Origin: a bacterium
GTDB lineage: Bacteria > Armatimonadota > Zipacnadia > Zipacnadales > Zipacnadaceae
Length of the DNA stretch: 64,000 nucleotides
Direction of reading: 5' to 3'
Assembly (NCBI GenBank): GCA_030603495.1
Contig: JAUVXR010000011.1
Span: forward strand, 11,310 to 75,309
Of the stretch, positions 43,253 to 49,516 are shown in pieces. The notes under the pieces were generated by a model. It was not told the origin of the DNA. It made no database searches and worked only from the letters and a program-made list of their open reading frames with translations. The position numbers and the translations under genes are program-made. Every line of letters starts with the position of its first letter. Position 1 is the first letter of the stretch.

Positions 43253-43735
43253 CTATTCCAGCGCTGCTTTGGCTTTCATAATGCGGGATACGTGCGCCTT
43301 TTCCTCTGCAATGATCTCGTTGACCTGGTCAATGGCACTGGCTGGCACCATCTCCCGCATCTCGTACAGAAAGATGATTGTGTCTTTCTCGAAATTAAGG
43401 GTGAAATGGAGGATGTCCTGCGCGGACATGTCCCTGACGAGCGCCTCCGCCTCCTCGGGCCTAGGCATGAACCGGGAGCCCAACAGAGCGTCAATGAACT
43501 CGGCCCTCTCGGCCGGCCACTCCTCGGGCTCCTGGGGTGGCGGTAGGTTCTGCCCCATCTGGCGAAAGATCCGCTCGTGCGTCTGCTCTTCGCCGGCCAG
43601 CCATTCGCACAGGACTCTAACCTGCGGGTTGTCAGCGTGCTGAGCCGCTGCTTCGTAGAAGACGTGGCCAGCCTGTTCGGTCTGGATAGCGATATCAACC
43701 ATCTGGTTTGCCGAAAACATTGCGTGTTGTGCCAT
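43253..43735 (-). CDS. Ferritin-like diiron protein (rubrerythrin-related)
   Basis: A 160-residue four-helix protein with the E-x6-Y and ExxH ligand pairs of the rubrerythrin superfamily (IAIQTEQAGHVFYE, EEQTHERIFRQM, FTLNFEKDTIIFLYEM, EEKAHVSRIM) but no rubredoxin domain. GGGAGG precedes the ATG at 43735. It is the first gene of the leftward set with reverse rubrerythrin and SOD. Likely a peroxidase or an iron-handling partner. Confidence 0.85.
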   Translation of the reverse strand: MAQHAMFSANQMVDIAIQTEQAGHVFYEAAAQHADNPQVRVLCEWLAGEEQTHERIFRQMGQNLPPPQEPEEWPAERAEFIDALLGSRFMPRPEEAEALVRDMSAQDILHFTLNFEKDTIIFLYEMREMVPASAIDQVNEIIAEEKAHVSRIMKAKAALE

Positions 43736-43947
43736 AGTCTTCCTCCCTGTGGTATAGGGTCAAGCGGTCTGGTGCAATTCATATTCCCCGCCGCGACGAT
43801 TATTCCTGCCCTGCGGGCTGTTGCGGAGGGACACCACGGTTGACGATGCAAACAGACGGAGATTCAGCAACGGCCCGAGCGCGCCATTGACGGGCAGCTT
43901 TTCTGCTGGCGCGCAAAAAGGCTGCGCTTCCTGCAGTAATGCGAAGC

Positions 43948-43972
43948 TAGGACAGGCGAGACGCCTGTCCTA
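43948..43972. repeat. REP-like palindrome, copy 3
   Basis: TAGGACAGGCG and CGCCTGTCCTA form an 11-bp perfect stem with an AGA loop, followed by CC to complete TACC. This is a half unit, without the GACGGGC part. Confidence 0.8.
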
Positions 43973-44002
43973 CCGGCGATCCCTGGGGGTGACTGTTGCG
44001 CT

Positions 44003-44034
44003 GCTTGTCCTAAGCCTGCCGAAGGGCCGTTGAG
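44003..44034. repeat. Second dispersed repeat type
   Basis: GCTTGTCCTAAGCCTGCCGA followed by AGGGCCGTTGAGC resembles the short repeat CTTGTCCTGAGCCTGTCGAA that I recall as abundant in Chloroflexi and other genomes. Only one copy is seen here. Confidence 0.4.
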
Positions 44035-44040
44035 CTGTCT

Positions 44041-44556
44041 TTACTGCCCCCACTTCTCGTACGCCACGATCTCCTCGAGCGCCAGGCGGTGCTTGATGCC
44101 GGGCTGGTCATCGGGGTAGCCCAAGGGCATCAACTGCACCACGCGGATCTGCTGGGGTATGTCCAGGATTTCTTTGACCGCCTCCGCGTCGAAGGCGCCC
44201 ACCCAGCAGGTGCCCAGGCCCTCTGCTACCGCCTGCAGCGCAATATGCTCCAGCGCAATCGCTACGTCAATTGGGTAGCACATCAGGCCGCAGCGCATCA
44301 CGTGCTCATCGGTCTCGGCGCAGGCGGCAATCACCACCGGGGCCTGGCCGACGAAGCCCTGTCCGCCCGCGGCTGCCATCAGTTTCTGCCGGGTCTCGGC
44401 ATCTGTCACCACCACGAAGCGCCACTCCTGCCGGTTGCTCGCCGAGGGCGCCAGCCGCGCAGCCTCCAGCACTCGTTCGAGCTTCTCGGCTTCCACCGGT
44501 TGGTCCTTGTACTGGCGCACGCTGTAGCGCTGCTGGATAGCTTCGAACACGTCCAT
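44041..44556 (-). CDS. Nitroreductase-family FMN oxidoreductase
   Basis: A 171-residue enzyme from the ATG at 44556 (AAGGAGG upstream; the frame is open further). The FMN-binding pattern is clear: IQQRYSVRQYKDQPV at the start, RLAPSASNRQEWRFVVV, AIALEHIALQAVAEGLGTCWVG, and LGYPDDQP near the end. It uses NAD(P)H to reduce nitro compounds or quinones; the natural substrate is unknown. It lies 20 bases after the RsmC-like gene and is probably co-transcribed with it. Confidence 0.9.
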   Translation of the reverse strand: MDVFEAIQQRYSVRQYKDQPVEAEKLERVLEAARLAPSASNRQEWRFVVVTDAETRQKLMAAAGGQGFVGQAPVVIAACAETDEHVMRCGLMCYPIDVAIALEHIALQAVAEGLGTCWVGAFDAEAVKEILDIPQQIRVVQLMPLGYPDDQPGIKHRLALEEIVAYEKWGQ

Positions 44557-44576
44557 TACAATCAGCCTCCTTGAGG

Positions 44577-45203
44577 CTATTTCTGACAACAAAATACGCG
44601 GTAACCTCTTTTCCGGGATACCGTCTCAACACTAGTAAACAGCGGGGTAATGTCGCGGATGCGGCTCTTGGCCCCCTGTTTGGTGCGGGCGACCAGCCAG
44701 AGCATCCCGCCGGGGCGCAGGCGATCGGTTGCATCTGTCAGGAGCCGGTAGACCTCCTGCTTACCGGCCCGAATGGGCGGGTTGCACAGGACAACATCGA
44801 ACTTCCGCCCACCGAGCACCTCTGGCGCGTCGCCGGTCAGCGCCTCGACATTGATCACCGCATTGGCGGCAGCATTTTCGGCGGCGAGTTGCGTGGCACG
44901 CTTGTTGATATCTACCAGCGTCACCCGCGCGCCCGGCGCGAGCTTGGCCGCCACCAGTCCGAGTATGCCGTAGCCGCAGCCCAGGTCGAGAATATCGCCC
45001 GACTCGGGCAGCGCCATCTTCCTGGCTAGCAGCAGGCTGCCGGGATCAACGCGCCCGTGCGAAAAGATGCCCCGGTCCGAGGTCAGCGTAAGCTGCACCC
45101 CGCGCACAGATACATCGAACTTCCGGGGCCGGGAAGGCGTGTGCGGCTGCTCGCTGAAGTAGTGACTTGTGTCGGGTTTCGTAGTAGGTCTATTCTTGGC
45201 CAT
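44577..45203 (-). CDS. rsmC: RsmC-like class I methyltransferase
   Basis: The 208-residue protein matches the small-subunit methyltransferase group (16S rRNA m2G1207 in E. coli RsmC, C-terminal half). The SAM loop ILDLGCGYGILGLVAA (about 91-106), the acidic VTLVDINKRA and the catalytic NPPIRAGK are present, with GIFSHGRVDPGSLLLA before them. The N-terminal pseudo-domain of E. coli RsmC is missing, as in most non-proteobacterial members. The rRNA target is inferred from the family. Confidence 0.85.
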   Translation of the reverse strand: MAKNRPTTKPDTSHYFSEQPHTPSRPRKFDVSVRGVQLTLTSDRGIFSHGRVDPGSLLLARKMALPESGDILDLGCGYGILGLVAAKLAPGARVTLVDINKRATQLAAENAAANAVINVEALTGDAPEVLGGRKFDVVLCNPPIRAGKQEVYRLLTDATDRLRPGGMLWLVARTKQGAKSRIRDITPLFTSVETVSRKRGYRVFCCQK

Positions 45204-45236
45204 CAGTAGTGTAGTCGAACACCGCGCTGTACAATC

Positions 45237-45300
45237 GGTACGACGGGCGTCCCGCCCATCGCTTCTGTTTACAATGGACAGGCGGGACGCCTGTCCTACC
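45237..45300. repeat. REP-like double palindrome, copy 4
   Basis: GGTA opens and TACC closes the unit. Inside are CGACGGGCG with CGCCCATCG (one mismatch) and GGACAGGCG with CGCCTGTCC (45276-45296), in the opposite order to copy 2 (7854), so the element is inverted. It lies six bases from the thiD stop codon. Confidence 0.8.
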
Positions 45301-45305
45301 GTCGG

Positions 45306-46121
45306 CTAGCTCAGCACCGATTCTCCCGGATTGACTGGGCCGGGGCCTTCACCGAGGGGCAGGGCAGACTCGATAGCCTGCGCGGCGAAGGCCTTGGCCC
45401 GCTTCACCGCCGCGAGGGGTTCGTAACCGCCAGCCAGATAGGCAGCGATGGCCGAGGCAAATACGCAGCCGCTGCCGTGGGTGCCGGCACTGTCCAACCG
45501 CGGCCCGGTGAATTCGTGTGTTGTCCCCGTTTCGCCATTGTAAAGGACATCCACAGCACTTTCGGCCAGGTGACCGCCAGTCACTACCACTACCTGAGGC
45601 CCTAGCTCAGACAGTGCTTGAGCGGCTGCCCGCATCTGTTCGAGGTTCTCTACCGGTTGCCCCAGCAGCGCACTGGCCTCGGCCATATTGGGCGTGATCA
45701 CCTCAGCCAGCGGCAGGAGCAGGTCAATATATGCGGCTTCTGCAGCCTCCAGTAGGAGCCGTGCTCCGGAGGTGGCGACCATCACTGGGTCCACGACCAG
45801 GTGCGGAATCTGGTGGTGCTGAATACGGTCCGCCACGACTTCGATTATCGCGGCGGTCGCCAGCATCCCGGTCTTGACGGCGTGACAGGGCAGGTCGGAT
45901 ATGATAGAATCTATCTGCGCGGCGACCAGCTCGGGCGGCAGCGGGAAAGCCTGCTGCACGCCGACGGTATTCTGCGCCGTGATGGCAGTAATCGCACACG
46001 TGCCGTGGACGCCCAGGGCGGCGAATGTCTTAAGGTCGGCCTGGATTCCCGCCCCGCCGCCCGAATCGGACCCGGCGATAGTCATGGCCACGGCAATTGG
46101 TCTCTTAGTTAGCTCAGCCAT
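45306..46121 (-). CDS. thiD: Hydroxymethylpyrimidine/phosphomethylpyrimidine kinase
   Basis: ThiD phosphorylates HMP and HMP-P for thiamine synthesis. The 271-residue ribokinase-fold protein has [18 protein letters not shown] (about 14-31), TAQNTVGVQ, the substrate-contact [10 protein letters not shown], and the anion hole [21 protein letters not shown] with its catalytic cysteine/aspartate region. It stands alone, without other thi genes. I see no TPP riboswitch in its 150-base upstream region. Confidence 0.95.
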   Translation of the reverse strand: MAELTKRPIAVAMTIAGSDSGGGAGIQADLKTFAALGVHGTCAITAITAQNTVGVQQAFPLPPELVAAQIDSIISDLPCHAVKTGMLATAAIIEVVADRIQHHQIPHLVVDPVMVATSGARLLLEAAEAAYIDLLLPLAEVITPNMAEASALLGQPVENLEQMRAAAQALSELGPQVVVVTGGHLAESAVDVLYNGETGTTHEFTGPRLDSAGTHGSGCVFASAIAAYLAGGYEPLAAVKRAKAFAAQAIESALPLGEGPGPVNPGESVLS

Positions 46122-46268
46122 ACATCATCCGTCCCGGTGTGGAGTTGGTCCCGCCGGTACTATTCACCAACCGGTGGGCTCTCACCTACCTGAGCTGACC
46201 TGGCCGCACGAGTAACCAAGGCAAAGTCTCGGCGTTCATCGGCGAAAGCCAAAGGAGAAGATGACCAA

Positions 46269-46934
46269 GTGAAAGATATTCCCATTCCTTGGCCTGAGAA
46301 AGGCGATGACCTGTTCAACGGGGAGGGTCATCGCTGGGAGTTCGCATGTTTGAATTTCACCCCCTACCAGTGGGACTTATATGCAGACGGCTATAAGCGC
46401 GCCGCAGATTTGCTCGTCGAACATGTTAAACATACAGGTGAAGATCAGGATACTTTGGTTTATCCCATAGTCTTTTCGTATCGACAGTATCTCGAACTAC
46501 GGCTCAAAGAGCTCATTATCGGCGGCAGTCGACTTCTTGGCATTCCTGATGAGTTCCCCAATACTCATAACATCAATAAGCTTTGGCGACTATGCAGGAT
46601 AATACTAGAAAAGGTATGGCCTGAAGGTCCATGTGAGGCTCTATGCACAGTGGAAGAATGTATCGATCAATTCTCGAAGAAAGACCCCTGGTCAACGGCG
46701 TTCCGGTACCCCACCGATGTGCATGGTGACCCATCACTTCCTGGTCTGAGAGAAATCGATCTTGCAAACTTGTCAACGGTTATGGACAAAATCTCGTCCC
46801 TACTTGAGGGCTCAAGTACAGGGATTTATGAGAATATGGAGGCCAAACGAGAGGGGGAGCAAATGGCAGAAGACTTTAGGCAAGAAATGGCACAAGATAT
46901 GGCGGAAGACTTCAGGGAAGAAATGGCGGAATAG
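46269..46934 (+). CDS. Uncharacterised protein, possibly HEPN-like, with repeated acidic tail
   Basis: A 221-residue protein starting at GTG 46269 behind AAAGGAG. The central part, YPIVFSYRQYLELRLKELI and THNINKLWRLCRIILEKV, resembles an uncharacterised helical family that I associate with HEPN-like folds. FRYPTDVH could be an R-x5-H motif. The tail has two 36-base tandem repeats (46863-46898 and 46899-46934) coding MAEDFRQEMAQD and MAEDFREEMAE, a charged helix. GC content is lower than in neighbours, which suggests recent acquisition. No function is assigned. Confidence 0.6.
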   Translation: MKDIPIPWPEKGDDLFNGEGHRWEFACLNFTPYQWDLYADGYKRAADLLVEHVKHTGEDQDTLVYPIVFSYRQYLELRLKELIIGGSRLLGIPDEFPNTHNINKLWRLCRIILEKVWPEGPCEALCTVEECIDQFSKKDPWSTAFRYPTDVHGDPSLPGLREIDLANLSTVMDKISSLLEGSSTGIYENMEAKREGEQMAEDFRQEMAQDMAEDFREEMAE

Positions 46935-47010
46935 ACTATGCGGGAAATGAAAGAAGACATTCACTGATGGATAGCCACCCAACTCTATACCTACCGGGGA
47001 GCAGCAACTG

Positions 47011-47613
47011 ATGCGCCGCAAGCCGGCGATATTGCTCGATCGCGATGGAGTAATAAACATAGACGGGCCCGGCTATGTCGAGAGTTGGGACGAGTTTCAG
47101 TTTTGTCCCGGTGCGCTGGAGGCTATTCGCAAGCTCACTGAGGCTGGCTGGGAGGTCTACGTCATCACCAATCAGGCAGGCATAGCCAAGGGCCTGTACT
47201 CAAAGCAGCGCCTGACGGATATTCACTGGCGCATGCTGCTGGAGATTGGCAAAGCAGGCGGACGGGTGCTGGGCATCCAGTTCTGCCCGCATACTGACGA
47301 AGATGGGTGTGCCTGCCGCAAGCCCGAACCAGGGATGCTGCTTAAGGCCGCGGCCAAATGGGGCCTTGATTTGGCCCAGTCTTACTTCATCGGCGATTCG
47401 GCCCGTGATATTCAGGCCGGCGCCGCTGTCGGCTGCACTACCCTCTGGGTGCAGACTCAGTGCACCGACGAGCGTACCCGAAATCAGCGCGAGAAGATGG
47501 TTATCGCTCCTGATTATGAGGTTGAGGACCTGGCGGAGGCGGCCGAGATTATCTTAGGCCACGGCTGCCCGCCAAATGTGATCACTCAGTCTGGAGGAAT
47601 GCAGCGATGGTGA
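47011..47613 (+). CDS. gmhB: D-glycero-D-manno-heptose 1,7-bisphosphate phosphatase-like HAD enzyme
   Basis: A 200-residue HAD phosphatase of the histidinol-phosphatase/GmhB type. LLDRDGVINID carries the catalytic aspartates, VITNQAGIAKG follows, the zinc loop is CPHTDEDGCACRKPEPG, and YFIGDSARDIQAG binds magnesium. GmhB acts in ADP-heptose synthesis for lipopolysaccharide core or glycoproteins. The stop overlaps the next start codon by seven bases (ATGGTGA). Confidence 0.88.
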   Translation: MRRKPAILLDRDGVINIDGPGYVESWDEFQFCPGALEAIRKLTEAGWEVYVITNQAGIAKGLYSKQRLTDIHWRMLLEIGKAGGRVLGIQFCPHTDEDGCACRKPEPGMLLKAAAKWGLDLAQSYFIGDSARDIQAGAAVGCTTLWVQTQCTDERTRNQREKMVIAPDYEVEDLAEAAEIILGHGCPPNVITQSGGMQRW

Positions 47614-48746
47614 ACCAACCAAAAGGCGACACTGTACACTCATCGGCGACGGATCAACTGCGTGGCAAGGTGGCCGCCGTCTGGGCGCGGCCGGAGACGG
47701 TGAGCGAGGATATCCAGCGCGTTATGGAGCTAGCGGGTTACACGGAAGCGCTGCCCGCTGGCGTTGATACGCTGCTCAAGATAAATATCTCCTGGCACCA
47801 CTACTACCCGGCCTGCTCAACCACGCCCTGGCAACTCGACGGGGTGACCCAGGCAATGCGGCAGGCCGGCTGGAAACCCGAGCAGCTCATCCCTGCGCAG
47901 AATGCCACCGTCGTGGTTGACCCGAAGGTCGGCTCGGTCAACAACCACCTGGTCTCGGTGGCCGACAAGCATGGGCTGGAGTTTGTCTGGCTGTACGAAC
48001 CGCCCGTGAAGTGGATTACTTACGAGCCCCAAGGCCACTTGCTCTGCCTGCCGGAGATCTTCCCCCAGGGCATCGAGATCCCGGAGATGTTCATCGGCAA
48101 GAGCGCTATCCATCTGCCTACCGTCAAGACTCACGTCTTCACTACCACCACCGGTGCCATGAAGAATGCCTTCGGTGGGCTGCTCAACAACAATCGCCAC
48201 CGATGCCACGGGCGCATCCATGAAAGCCTAGTGGACCTGCTGACCATCCAGCAGGAGATTCATCCCGGGCTGTTTGCGGTAATGGACGGAACTATTGCCG
48301 GCAACGGGCCAGGCCCGCGCTGTATGATCCCGCACGTCAAGAATGTTTTACTGGCCTCAGCGGACCAGGTGGCGATTGATGCGATCGCCGCCAAGATAAT
48401 GGGCTTCGATCCGATGAGCCTTGGTTACATCCGGCTGGCACACGAACGGGGGCTGGGTATCGGTGACCCCGGCGAGATTGAGGTGGTTGGTGACGAGGAG
48501 ATCGCCAGCGAAAGCTGGGGCTTTGAGGTGGGGGACACCTTCGCCAGCCGCGGCCAGAAGTGCATCTATCACGGGTGCCTGAGGCCCTTGGAGAGTCTGC
48601 TGCTGCGGACGCCGCTGGTGCCGTGGTCGTATCTGGCTTCGCGCCTGTACCACGATGCCTGGTGGTTCCCGCGCATCGGTCGCAAGCGGGTGAGGGAGAT
48701 CATCGAGAACACCGGCTGGGGCGAGCTGTTTAAGAAGTACGGATAG
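47607..48746 (+). CDS. DUF362-family protein
   Basis: The 379-residue protein has the features of DUF362: LLKINISWHHYYPACSTTPWQ near the N-terminus, IHLPTVKTHVFTTTTGAMKNAFGGL in the middle (about 170-195), and AVMDGTIAGNGPGPR with VLLASADQVAIDAIAAKIMGF. DUF362 members often carry a C-terminal ferredoxin domain, which is absent here. Function in the family is mostly unknown; some are linked to metal or cofactor handling. A ribosome site (GGAGGAATG) lies inside gmhB and the genes overlap. Confidence 0.8.
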   Translation: MVNQPKGDTVHSSATDQLRGKVAAVWARPETVSEDIQRVMELAGYTEALPAGVDTLLKINISWHHYYPACSTTPWQLDGVTQAMRQAGWKPEQLIPAQNATVVVDPKVGSVNNHLVSVADKHGLEFVWLYEPPVKWITYEPQGHLLCLPEIFPQGIEIPEMFIGKSAIHLPTVKTHVFTTTTGAMKNAFGGLLNNNRHRCHGRIHESLVDLLTIQQEIHPGLFAVMDGTIAGNGPGPRCMIPHVKNVLLASADQVAIDAIAAKIMGFDPMSLGYIRLAHERGLGIGDPGEIEVVGDEEIASESWGFEVGDTFASRGQKCIYHGCLRPLESLLLRTPLVPWSYLASRLYHDAWWFPRIGRKRVREIIENTGWGELFKKYG

Positions 48747-48793
48747 CGGTGTTTGGAGGATGCCGGCTGTTTCAGCGGTACGACAGCATGCCT

Positions 48794-49465
48794 CTATGGG
48801 TTGTGAGGCTGAGGTGGCCGTACAGTGACGTATGGCTTGATCTTATCGAAGGTGTGCTGGCCGATGCCCTGGATGAGTTGCAGTTGGTAGACGGTCTTGA
48901 ATGGCCCGTAACGCTGTCGGTAGGCGATGATGCGCTGGGCCAGGACCGGGCCGATGCCCGGCACGCGCTCCAGATTGGCCTGGGTGGCGGTATTGAGGTC
49001 AACTAGCAGCGGCGCGGGCGCGGCAGGCTTTATCGGCTGAGGGTGTGCGCTGGGTTGGACCGGTCTGGTGACAGGCTGCGGCTGTGGTGGCGGTTGGAGC
49101 GTAGGTGTAGGGAGCGGCTCAGGCTCGGGTTTATAGGGTACAGTCACCTTATCGCCGTCTGCCACCAGTGCGGCGAGGTTGGCCGCTTCGGTATCCGCCT
49201 CGGCAGCAAACCCGCCGGCCAACTCAATCACTTCATACACGCGCGTCCCCGGCTCCACCCGGTAGATCCCCGGACGATTCACCGCTCCGGCCACGTGCAC
49301 CATCACTTGCGCGGCATCTTCCCCCTCGGCAGGCGGCTGGTAGAGCTGCTCTGCCGCCCGCACCCGGACCGTGTTGCGCGCGGAGAACAGGTAAACGCTG
49401 CTCCCTCCGAGCACCGCAATCGCCACCGCCAGGACTATCTTCTGCGCCGTCGTCAGTTCCAGCAT
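48794..49465 (-). CDS. comEA: ComEA-like DNA-binding protein
   Basis: About 223 residues from the ATG at 49465 (GAGGAG seven bases upstream; the frame opens at 49507). A membrane anchor (IVLAVAIAVLGGSSVYLF) is followed by an SLBB domain (VMVHVAGAVNRPGIYRV, about 60-115), a Pro/Gln/Thr-rich linker, and two helix-hairpin-helix motifs (LNTATQANLERVPGIGPVLAQRIIAYR and LIQGIGQHTFDKIKPYV). ComEA binds incoming double-stranded DNA in the periplasm during natural transformation. The other com genes are not in this window. Confidence 0.9.
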   Translation of the reverse strand: MLELTTAQKIVLAVAIAVLGGSSVYLFSARNTVRVRAAEQLYQPPAEGEDAAQVMVHVAGAVNRPGIYRVEPGTRVYEVIELAGGFAAEADTEAANLAALVADGDKVTVPYKPEPEPLPTPTLQPPPQPQPVTRPVQPSAHPQPIKPAAPAPLLVDLNTATQANLERVPGIGPVLAQRIIAYRQRYGPFKTVYQLQLIQGIGQHTFDKIKPYVTVRPPQPHNP

Positions 49466-49516
49466 GGGCGTCTCCTCGAAAAGCCATACTGGCTCTTCTT
49501 CGCACATCGAGGGTCT

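Noticed and set aside
46122-46260. Riboswitch or T-box upstream of thiD
   Set aside because: The minus strand has small hairpins and a GTACCGGCGGGACC stretch that recalls a T-box end, but neither the TPP-riboswitch core nor a specifier loop and T-box sequence can be assembled.
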